Of a stretch of 8,847 nt of DNA, positions 1 through 5,796 are shown in pieces. The notes beneath the pieces were generated by a model. The model ran no database searches. It worked only from the letters and a program-made list of their open reading frames with translations, and was not told the origin of the DNA. Numbering within the stretch: position 1 is the stretch's first letter; each line of letters begins with the position of its first letter. The translations under genes were made by a program, and so were the position numbers. The stretch comes from Rhodocyclaceae bacterium (GTDB taxonomy: Bacteria > Pseudomonadota > Gammaproteobacteria > Burkholderiales > Rhodocyclaceae): NCBI GenBank assembly GCA_025361105.1, contig JANYAW010000064.1:1-8847 (forward strand), written 5' to 3'.

Positions 1-189
1 GAAAACTTGAAAGCCAAGCTTGCGCTAACTGGATTTGACGCGGCGGTTCAAGAAGTCGACATCCCTAACAAAGGCACGATGCAACGTGTTCGCGTCGGCC
101 CATTTGCCAATGCCGCAGAAATGAATGCGGCGCGTGAGCGCCTATCGCAAGCGGGCATTGCGGGCACAGTGATCAAACAAAAACCTTAG
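1..189 (+). CDS. SPOR-domain protein, C-terminal part (5' end outside window)
   Basis: The window opens inside an open frame (codons from base 1) that ends at TAG 187-189 and has no credible start, so this is the last 62 residues of a longer protein. The stretch around VRVGPFANAAEMNAARERL followed by a GI..TVIK ending is the characteristic second half of the SPOR domain (RVxVGPF, then an amphipathic helix, then the last beta strand). SPOR domains bind denuded peptidoglycan at the division septum. In proteins such as DedD and FtsN the domain is C-terminal and periplasmic behind one N-terminal membrane anchor, which fits its position here. Which SPOR protein it is cannot be decided without the missing N-terminus. 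The gene is convergent with the PIN gene, and the two reading frames overlap by 17 bp. Confidence 0.85.
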   Translation, partial: ENLKAKLALTGFDAAVQEVDIPNKGTMQRVRVGPFANAAEMNAARERLSQAGIAGTVIKQKP

Positions 190-664
190 TTGTTGCGGCT
201 GAATCAGTTAGGCAAATTTCCGCCAACGCCGCGACCGGCGTGATGATGCGAAACATGCCGGATTGCTTTAAGCGACGCGCCAGTTTCAGCAGTGCTTTGT
301 CGCTGGTGATTAAGTATTTGGCACCGCTGTCGCGAGCAAGCTCCAAGAATTTCTGATCGTCGGCGTCGGTACATCGAGGAAGCAAAACTTTCGTCGTGGA
401 CTGTGCTGGTGCGCTAGTTGCGCCTGCCACGTTTTGATATGCCGTGAGTGCGGCGATTTGTGTCTCTGCGCTTAGCTTGAACAGTGGATAGTTCAACACG
501 CGCACGAATTCTGCAAGACAAACTTCGTTGGTTACCACTTGCCATCGACCGGCTTCGATGTGGCTACGCAGCGGCGCAAAACGGCTGTCGGCGAATACGT
601 AGAGCGAGACCAATACATTGGTATCGAGTACAACAATCCCATCACTCGATAATTCAGCGGACAT
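173..664 (-). CDS. PIN-domain putative ribonuclease (PIN_3 / COG1569-like)
   Basis: This 163-residue protein has the size and acidic-residue pattern of a single PIN domain, a Mg-dependent ribonuclease fold common in VapC-type toxins. The first catalytic Asp is in VVLDTNVLVS (D14). A Glu follows in the second block (E52, CLAEFVRVL), then DADDQKFLELA (D102/D103), then ITSDKALLKL (D122). This spacing resembles the family annotated as 'putative toxin-antitoxin system toxin component, PIN family'. The ATG at 662-664 lies inside the last codons of the esterase gene (11-nt overlap), so translation is probably coupled to it. No strong Shine-Dalgarno is visible. No antitoxin-sized gene flanks it: upstream is the esterase and downstream is the convergent SPOR gene. 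A toxin role is therefore only a family-based guess; it may be a housekeeping RNA-processing nuclease. Confidence 0.85.
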   Translation of the reverse strand: MSAELSSDGIVVLDTNVLVSLYVFADSRFAPLRSHIEAGRWQVVTNEVCLAEFVRVLNYPLFKLSAETQIAALTAYQNVAGATSAPAQSTTKVLLPRCTDADDQKFLELARDSGAKYLITSDKALLKLARRLKQSGMFRIITPVAALAEICLTDSAATTKVFV

Positions 665-1280
665 AGCCGATGTCTTTGAGCGCTTCGGTAATTTTTTTGG
701 TCAGCAACAGATGCCCTGCAACATTGGGATGCAGGGTGTCGACTTTCAATTTGGATTCTGAAAGTACATCGGGCAGCGCATTTTCTATCAACGGAATTTT
801 GTGCGCATCGGCAATCGGGCGATAAAACTCGGCAGCCGAGAGGCTGCTAAAAACCGCGCTAGCAAGGGAAGGTTTTGGTGCTGCCAACAACACCGCTTTT
901 GCGCCTTTGGCATGAATCAATTCAAGGATGCGATTTAGATTGGCGATGGTTTCTGCTTGCGGCACACGGCGCAACATGTCGTTGCCACCGAGGCTGACGA
1001 ACACTAGCGTTGGGGCGTGCTCGTCGAGCAATTCGGGCAAGCGCGCAAGCCCACCTGCGCTGGTGTCGCCACTCACGCCGCCGTTGATAATTTCCCAGCC
1101 CGTGTTGGCCGCAAGCAGCGCGGGCCATGCTTCTGCGGGCAGCACGCCGTTGCCAGCGGTGAGGCTATCACCAAGCGCGAGTACGCGCGTGCCGCGTGGC
1201 AAAGCTTGTTCTGGTGGCTTGCTGCATGCACTAATCGCGCCGATGAGGATGGCGATGATCAGCCAGCGCAGCGTTCTCAT
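654..1280 (-). CDS. tesA: TesA-like SGNH/GDSL hydrolase lipoprotein (arylesterase / acyl-CoA thioesterase I family)
   Basis: A 208-residue protein from the ATG at 1278-1280. This start overlaps the trhO stop as ATGA, so I prefer it over the longer open frame, whose extra 45 Arg/Lys-rich residues only mirror trhO sequence. Residues 4-18 are hydrophobic and end in ISA-C19, a plausible lipobox, so the mature protein is probably a periplasmic lipoprotein. SGNH blocks appear in order: GDSLTAG (Ser39 nucleophile), GGVSGDTSAGG (oxyanion Gly near 68), GGND (Asn100) and DTLHPNVAGH (Asp181, His184). This matches TesA-type enzymes, which hydrolyse acyl thioesters, aryl esters and lysophospholipids. TesA relatives in many proteobacteria sit beside a YbbA-type ABC transporter gene; here the partner upstream is trhO instead. 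Substrate is not predictable from sequence. Family assignment is strong; the exact name is less so. Confidence 0.93.
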   Translation of the reverse strand: MRTLRWLIIAILIGAISACSKPPEQALPRGTRVLALGDSLTAGNGVLPAEAWPALLAANTGWEIINGGVSGDTSAGGLARLPELLDEHAPTLVFVSLGGNDMLRRVPQAETIANLNRILELIHAKGAKAVLLAAPKPSLASAVFSSLSAAEFYRPIADAHKIPLIENALPDVLSESKLKVDTLHPNVAGHLLLTKKITEALKDIGYVR

Positions 1281-2212
1281 TCGGACTTTGCCTTCGCTGG
1301 CATCGGGCTGCCGATGTGCGCCATTTTTCTTTGCCCGGCTAGCGCGACTTGTTTTTGTCGTTCGGCCGCAGCGCCTTTTTGCGCGGCGGTTCGAGTGGCG
1401 TAGCAGTGCGCGCAAGAAATGCCCGCGACGTAGTGTTCAGACAGCTTGTCGCTTGCTGCCAGCGGGTGACGACAAGCGCGGCAAAATTCATGCTGGCCGT
1501 GACTCAATCCATGACCCACAGAAACGCGCTCATCAAACACAAAGCAATCACCTTGCCAGCGACTCTCAGCCTCCGGCACGGTTTCCAAATATTTCAAGAT
1601 GCCGCCTTCGAGATGAAAGACTTCATCGAAGCCCTGCGCACGCAAATATGAAGTCGATTTCTCGCAGCGAATTCCGCCGGTGCAAAACATCGCCACTTTC
1701 GGTTTTGATTTCAGGCGCTCATTATTGTTAACCCACGCAGGAAAATCACTAAAGCTCGCCGTATGCGGATTGATTGCACCGGCAAAACTGCCGATAGCGA
1801 CTTCGTATTCGTTGCGCACGTCAATCACCAATACTTCGGGATCGTCAATCAAACGGTTCCAATCTTGTGGCTTGACATAAGTGCCGACCATCAATTTCGG
1901 ATCGACACCCGGCACACCGAGCGTAACGATTTCGCGTTTGAGACGCACTTTCATTCGATAAAACGGCGATGTGGTCGCAATAGCTTCTTTGTGCTGTAAA
2001 TCGGCCAAACGCGCATCACTGCGCAGCATGGCCAACACGGCGCGAACTCCCGCATCCGGTCCCGCAATCGTGCCATTGATGCCCTCAGCGGCCAGTAATA
2101 TCGTGCCTCTCACTTGGTGCTGGTGACACGCCGCTAGCAAGGGCTTTTTGAGTTCGGCGAAGTCCGGTAGCGTGACGAATTTGTAAAAAGCGGCGGTGAG
2201 AAATTGCGTCAT
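1277..2212 (-). CDS. trhO: tRNA uridine(34) hydroxylase TrhO (YceA-type rhodanese family)
   Basis: TrhO installs the oxygen of 5-hydroxyuridine at the wobble position (U34) of certain tRNAs, a step towards mo5U/cmo5U-type modification. It acts in the cytoplasm. The 311-residue protein has the expected layout: an N-terminal UPF0176-type region (ILLAAEGINGTIAG near residues 40-52), a rhodanese domain (LVIDVRNEYEVAIGSFAGAINP) with the active-site loop MFCTGGIRCEKS carrying Cys177 and Cys183, and a C-terminal zinc-ribbon-like tail with CRAC and CAHC pairs. I chose ATG 2210-2212 (MTQFLTAAF). A TTG two codons upstream (2216-2218) is also possible, and neither has a convincing Shine-Dalgarno. The stop overlaps the esterase start (ATGA), and the gene begins 20 nt after the SDR stop, so it sits mid-operon. 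Confidence 0.94.
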   Translation of the reverse strand: MTQFLTAAFYKFVTLPDFAELKKPLLAACHQHQVRGTILLAAEGINGTIAGPDAGVRAVLAMLRSDARLADLQHKEAIATTSPFYRMKVRLKREIVTLGVPGVDPKLMVGTYVKPQDWNRLIDDPEVLVIDVRNEYEVAIGSFAGAINPHTASFSDFPAWVNNNERLKSKPKVAMFCTGGIRCEKSTSYLRAQGFDEVFHLEGGILKYLETVPEAESRWQGDCFVFDERVSVGHGLSHGQHEFCRACRHPLAASDKLSEHYVAGISCAHCYATRTAAQKGAAAERQKQVALAGQRKMAHIGSPMPAKAKSE

Positions 2213-2232
2213 TGACAAGTGCTTTGAAAATG

Positions 2233-3138
2233 TTAACTTAAGAATTTAACGCCAGACATGACTTCCGACATAGCCCACAATTTTGTCGCTGCCGATTCAT
2301 CACGCGAGGCGCGATTCGAGCCGACTTTTATCGGCGCGCCGCGCATTTGATGCATGTCTTTTGGCCCGCAATAATCGCCACCCTTGATGTCTTCGCCGAG
2401 CGCGGCATACAAAGTCGGTAGCGCGCCATCGCTCGCGTTGTTGAGTACCAGTCCCATCAGCGGCGTAAAGAGGTTCACAAATTTTGGTAAATGTTGCGAA
2501 AGATTGGTGGCCGCAACACCGGGATGTGCAGCGACCGAAAGCGTCGCGTGACCAGCCTTGGCAAGGCGGCGATTCATTTCATACGCAAACATCAAGCAGG
2601 CGATTTTGCTTTGCCCATAAGCCTCGCGCTTGTTGTAGCCGTTCTTGAAATTCGGATCATCAAAACGAATATTCCCCCAGCGATGCGCCATGCTCGACAA
2701 GCTGACGATGCGCGATGATGGTGTCTTGACAATCAGCGGCAAGAGCAGGCCGGTCAAGGCAAAATGACCGATGTAGTTCGCCGCAAACTGACTCTCGAAG
2801 CCATCTTCGGACAAGGAAAACGGCGGCATCATGATGCCCGCGTTGTTAATCAGCAAATCAATTTTTGAATAACGCTCAGTGAATGCGGTGGCAAATGCGC
2901 GAACCGATTTGAGACTGCTCAAATCAAGCTGCATGCAGGTGACTTTGGTTTTGGGATGCTTCGCCAAAATCGCCGCTTTGGCGGCCTCGGCTTTTTCCAT
3001 ATTGCGGCAGGCCAACACCAATTCGCAGCCCTTGGAGGCAAGCGCCATTGCGGTCTCGAAGCCAAGTCCGATGTTGGCGCCAGTAATCAAGGCCAGTCGA
3101 CCCTTTTGCGTTGGTGCTTGATCAATTGTCCATGTCAT
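2233..3138 (-). CDS. SDR-family NAD(P)-dependent oxidoreductase (retinol dehydrogenase-like)
   Basis: A 301-residue classical-to-extended short-chain dehydrogenase with a Rossmann fold. It has TGANIGLG (residues 19-26, cofactor glycines), D72 in LDLSS, NNAG (98-101), and a complete catalytic tetrad: N121, S149 (in SLSSMAH), Y174 and K178 (YGQSK). ACRN around residues 43-46 places Arg45 after the second beta strand, which suggests NADP(H) preference. The overall pattern, including the NNAGIMM and SSMAHRWG blocks and a long C-terminal segment, is that of the retinol dehydrogenase/WW-domain oxidoreductase-like group. Bacterial members of this group are widespread and mostly of unknown substrate. 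The ATG at 3136-3138 is preceded by an excellent Shine-Dalgarno. It is the promoter-proximal gene of the minus-strand cluster. I infer no specific pathway. Confidence 0.93.
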   Translation of the reverse strand: MTWTIDQAPTQKGRLALITGANIGLGFETAMALASKGCELVLACRNMEKAEAAKAAILAKHPKTKVTCMQLDLSSLKSVRAFATAFTERYSKIDLLINNAGIMMPPFSLSEDGFESQFAANYIGHFALTGLLLPLIVKTPSSRIVSLSSMAHRWGNIRFDDPNFKNGYNKREAYGQSKIACLMFAYEMNRRLAKAGHATLSVAAHPGVAATNLSQHLPKFVNLFTPLMGLVLNNASDGALPTLYAALGEDIKGGDYCGPKDMHQMRGAPIKVGSNRASRDESAATKLWAMSEVMSGVKFLS

Positions 3139-3143
3139 CGCGT

Positions 3144-3150
3144 TCCTCCT
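3144..3150 (-). promoter_or_regulatory. Strong Shine-Dalgarno for the SDR gene
   Basis: On the minus strand the sequence reads AGGAGGA, five bases before the ATG at 3138. It is the best ribosome-binding site in the window and fixes the SDR start. The other genes in this cluster rely on weak sites or on overlap coupling. Confidence 0.85.
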
Positions 3151-3209
3151 TTTGGCTTATCTGTTCGTTCTGAATTGGAATAGTGATAAGTCTAGCCGAA
3201 GCGCTTGGA

Positions 3210-3423
3210 TTCGCTAGTTGGTGCTGGTAGTACGCCGTTGTTGAGTAGAGTCACCTCTTTGTCACCCCCCGTAGACGGGAATCCAGTAGCCAATCAACCG
3301 AATTGATCACGAAACCGTCCGAGTTGGGTCTCGGTACGATTCGGACATTGAATAATCAACAATCTACGTCGAATACCCACAAAACAAAAAATCAACGGCG
3401 TGTCACCAGCACCAACTGGCGAA
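3210..3423. repeat. 214-bp segment bounded by 33-bp inverted repeats (MITE-like candidate)
   Basis: Bases 3210-3242 and the reverse complement of 3391-3423 match at 28 of 33 positions. There is a 5-bp identical block (TTCGC), then a 13-bp identical block (AGTTGGTGCTGGT), then a 9-bp identical block (ACGCCGTTG). The mismatches are one between the first two blocks, three in a row between the second and third, and one near the inner end. The 148-bp core has no coding potential and contains a dRS3-like fragment. Size, long terminal inverted repeats and absence of a gene fit a miniature inverted-repeat transposable element. No clear target-site duplication is visible at the edges. It could instead be two inverted copies of a shorter repeat, or the stem of a long RNA hairpin. 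Confidence 0.6.
3261..3287. repeat. dRS3/REP-like palindromic repeat fragment
   Basis: The segment starts GTCACCCCCCGTAGACGGGA and ends in ATCCAGT. It resembles the widespread proteobacterial intergenic repeat with a C-rich arm, a short spacer and a GGGAATCCAG-type arm (dRS3-like in Neisseria). Only one imperfect copy is present here, and it lies inside the 214-bp inverted-repeat element. The resemblance is from memory of the consensus, not from a search. Confidence 0.35.
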
Positions 3424-3431
3424 ATCGAACT

Positions 3432-3490
3432 CTCCCCATCCTCATCCCAGCCTTCCCCTTGCAGTGGAAAAGGTTATCGTGCGCGGGGAG
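3432..3490. repeat. Decayed hairpin repeat next to the inverted-repeat element
   Basis: CTCCCC at 3432-3437 is the exact inverse of GGGGAG at 3485-3490. Between them lies an imperfect inner stem (3451-3473, CCTT..CC against GG..AAGG). The CTCCCCATCCTCATCCC run recalls the common intergenic repeat of the CCTCACCCC...CTCTCCC type seen in many beta- and gammaproteobacteria, but it has several mismatches. It may simply be a relic, or it could form a stem in the leader of the secretion operon. Confidence 0.35.
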
Positions 3491-3558
3491 TACATCAACA
3501 ACAACCCGCTTTGAAGGCATAATCCAGTCAAACACTCACGATTCATTGGGATATTTCT

Positions 3559-5796
3559 ATGAGCACAACACAGACTTGGGATGGTGTTGACCGTCGTCAG
3601 TCGGGCGCTGCTGCTTTTGCCGGGCAGGAGCGGCGGCATCGGATTTTTGTGGCGGCTGAAGGTATCCATGAGGATGTGTTGCATCACGATCCTTTGCTCG
3701 ATTGTTTGGTTGAGCTGACGCGGATTCATGGTCGCCCTAGTACGCATGCGGCGCTTACAGCGGGCTTGCCCTTGCCTAAGCGTGGGTTGACGCCGTCGCT
3801 GTTTGTTCGTTCGGCGCAGCGTGCGGGATTTTCCAGTAAGTTGGTACGGCGGGATTTGGACAAAATCGACGCAGCCTTGCTGCCGGTGATCTTGTTGCTT
3901 GAGGGCGACGAGGCTTGCGTTTTGATGCATTGGGATGCGAGCGGCGAGAACGCACGGCTGTTGTTTCCGGACACGGCACAAGGCTCGGTGATGCTTTCGC
4001 GCGCGGCGCTTAAGGCGCGCTATGTCGGCATCGCGATTTTTGCGCGGCCACATTTTCGTTTTGATTTGCGCACCCCAGAAGTCGTCAAAGTGGTTCAACG
4101 ACATTGGTTTTGGGGCGCGGTGATGGCGCAGTTGCCGGTGTATCGCGACATCCTCGCGGCGGCGGCGTTGGTCAATGTGTTTGCGCTGGCGATGCCGGTA
4201 TTCACTATGAACGTGTATGACCGCGTGGTGCCGAACAATGCGATGGAGACGTTGTGGATGTTGGCCGGAGGTTTGTTTTTGGTGCTGGTGGTGGATTATT
4301 TGATTCGACTATTGCGTGGGCATTTTGTGGACATGGCCAGCTCACGCATTGACTTGGAATTGTCGGCGCTGATTATGGAAAAAGTGTTGGGCATGCGCTT
4401 GGCGGCACGCCCTGCGTCGGTGGGTTCGTTCGCGGCTAATTTGCGCTCGTTTGAAACCGTACGCGATTTCATTGCTTCCGCCACGGTGACGGCGGTCATT
4501 GATTTGCCGTTCGCTTTTTTGTTTTTGGTGGTGATGATGTGGATTTCCTGGCCACTGGTCGCGTTGCCGATTCTTGGCATTATCGGTGTGGTGATTTACA
4601 GCTATGTGATTCAACACAAAATGCGCGAGCTGACCGAGACTACTTATCGTGCGTCGGCATTGCGCAATGCGACTTTGGTTGAAAGTTTGACCGCGCTGGA
4701 AACTATCAAGGCCAACGGTGCCGAAGGCTTGATGCAGGCAAAATGGGAGAAGACAGCGGCGTTCTTGGCGCGCAACAGTGCGCGGGTGCGCTTGCTCTCG
4801 TCATCGGCGATGAACGGTGCCAATACGTTGACGCAATTGGTGAATGTGTTAATGGTGATTGCGGGTGTGTATCTGATTGAAGTGCGCCAACTAACGATGG
4901 GCGGACTGATTGCCTGCACCATGCTCGGTGGTCGGGCAATGGCACCTTTGGGGCAAATGGTTGGTTTGTTAATGCAGTTTGAAAACGCCAAGACTTCGCT
5001 CGCTGGACTTGAAAAAACCATGACTACGCCGGGTGAGCGTTCAGACGAGAGTTCGTTTGTACATCGCCCGGAAATTCGTGGCGAAATTGAATTTCGCAAT
5101 GTCAGTTTTGCTTACCCTGGACATCCGCAAGAAGTGTTGCGCAATGTATCGTTTCGGATTAAGCCCGGTGAGCGCGTGGTGGTGCTCGGCCGGGTGGGTT
5201 CAGGCAAAACCACATTGCATAAATTGATGTTGGGTTTGTATCAGCCGACCGAAGGCGCGGTGCTGCTCGACGGCGTTGATTTGCGCCAGCTTGATCCGGC
5301 TGATTTGCGGCGCAATGTGGGTTATGTCGAGCAGGATACTTTGCTGTTTTTTGGCAGTATGCGCGACAACATTTCATTGCGTGCGCCGTATGCCGACGAC
5401 TTGGCGATTGTGGCTGCCGCAGCGATAGGTGGCTTGACCGAATTTGTGGATCGGCATCCGCAGGGCTATGACATGATTATTGGTGAGCGCGGCGCATCAC
5501 TCTCTGGCGGCCAACGTCAAGGCGTGGCGATTGCCCGCGCGGTTTTGCTCGACCCACCGGTGCTGTTGCTGGACGAACCGACCAGCTCGATGGATTTCAC
5601 TTCCGAGGGGAAGTTCAAAGACAGTCTGCGACATTTTTCCGAGCACAAGACGATGGTTATCGTCACTCACCGCAGTTCGTTAATTGATTTGGCCGAGCGC
5701 ATGATCGTGATTGATGATGGCAAGATTATTCAAGACGGGTCGCGTCAGCAAGTGATTGAAGCACTGCAAAGCGGCCGTGTCGGGAAGGCGTCGTGA
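3559..5796 (+). CDS. lapB: Type I secretion permease/ATPase, LapB type (C39-like domain fused to ABC exporter)
   Basis: A 745-residue inner-membrane exporter subunit that would power secretion of the large adhesin encoded downstream. Residues 44-165 form a C39-like domain (DPLLDCLVELTRIHG, then GLPLPKRGLTPSLF). Cys49 aligns with the second, non-catalytic Cys of true C39 peptidases, and the catalytic Cys and His positions are replaced. The domain should therefore bind substrate without cutting it. A transmembrane region follows (about 185-450, several hydrophobic helices). The ATPase domain has Walker A GRVGSGKTT (544-552), signature LSGGQ (648-652), Walker B VLLLDEP with Asp672 and Glu673, and H-loop His704, so it looks fully active. 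The ATG at 3559 is preceded by GGGA. The stop overlaps the adaptor start by 4 nt (GTGA). The length is typical of LapB/RTX-type exporters. Confidence 0.95.
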   Translation: MSTTQTWDGVDRRQSGAAAFAGQERRHRIFVAAEGIHEDVLHHDPLLDCLVELTRIHGRPSTHAALTAGLPLPKRGLTPSLFVRSAQRAGFSSKLVRRDLDKIDAALLPVILLLEGDEACVLMHWDASGENARLLFPDTAQGSVMLSRAALKARYVGIAIFARPHFRFDLRTPEVVKVVQRHWFWGAVMAQLPVYRDILAAAALVNVFALAMPVFTMNVYDRVVPNNAMETLWMLAGGLFLVLVVDYLIRLLRGHFVDMASSRIDLELSALIMEKVLGMRLAARPASVGSFAANLRSFETVRDFIASATVTAVIDLPFAFLFLVVMMWISWPLVALPILGIIGVVIYSYVIQHKMRELTETTYRASALRNATLVESLTALETIKANGAEGLMQAKWEKTAAFLARNSARVRLLSSSAMNGANTLTQLVNVLMVIAGVYLIEVRQLTMGGLIACTMLGGRAMAPLGQMVGLLMQFENAKTSLAGLEKTMTTPGERSDESSFVHRPEIRGEIEFRNVSFAYPGHPQEVLRNVSFRIKPGERVVVLGRVGSGKTTLHKLMLGLYQPTEGAVLLDGVDLRQLDPADLRRNVGYVEQDTLLFFGSMRDNISLRAPYADDLAIVAAAAIGGLTEFVDRHPQGYDMIIGERGASLSGGQRQGVAIARAVLLDPPVLLLDEPTSSMDFTSEGKFKDSLRHFSEHKTMVIVTHRSSLIDLAERMIVIDDGKIIQDGSRQQVIEALQSGRVGKAS

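Larger units (their letters stand above)
3139..3558. other. Divergent intergenic region with repeats; promoters not resolved
   Basis: This 420-bp gap separates the minus-strand SDR cluster from the plus-strand secretion genes, so it must carry promoters in both directions. I see no convincing sigma-70 pair. A CATAAT at 3518-3523 could be a -10 for the secretion genes, but no good -35 sits 16-18 bases upstream of it. GGGA at 3548-3551, seven bases before the ATG at 3559, is a usable but weak ribosome-binding site. Most of the gap is taken up by a 214-bp inverted-repeat element (3210-3423) and a decayed hairpin repeat (3432-3490). A bulged hairpin (3192-3200 with 3210-3217) overlaps the left arm of the element. 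The open frame spanning 3303-3590 shows no protein-like features. Confidence 0.6.

Noticed and set aside
1281..1415. 45-residue N-terminal extension of the esterase
   Set aside because: The extension is Arg/Lys-rich and fully overlaps the trhO C-terminus, while the ATG at 1278-1280 gives an ATGA overlap and a proper lipoprotein signal.
928..1731. Long plus-strand open frame (267 codons) antisense to the esterase and trhO
   Set aside because: Its translation is rich in Arg, Ser, Ala and Pro with no domain pattern, and it spans two well-supported genes on the other strand. It is a GC-driven shadow.
2213..2218. TTG start two codons upstream for trhO
   Set aside because: It cannot be excluded, but the ATG at 2210-2212 is the commoner start codon and begins the conserved N-terminus; neither has a clear Shine-Dalgarno.
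3303..3590. Plus-strand open frame (95 codons) in the divergent gap
   Set aside because: It crosses repeat sequence and runs into the exporter start in another frame. It has no ribosome-binding site and no protein-like composition.
3442..4104. Minus-strand open frame (220 codons) over the start of the ABC exporter
   Set aside because: The translation is a basic, low-information sequence with no recognisable motif, and the opposite strand holds the conserved C39-like domain.
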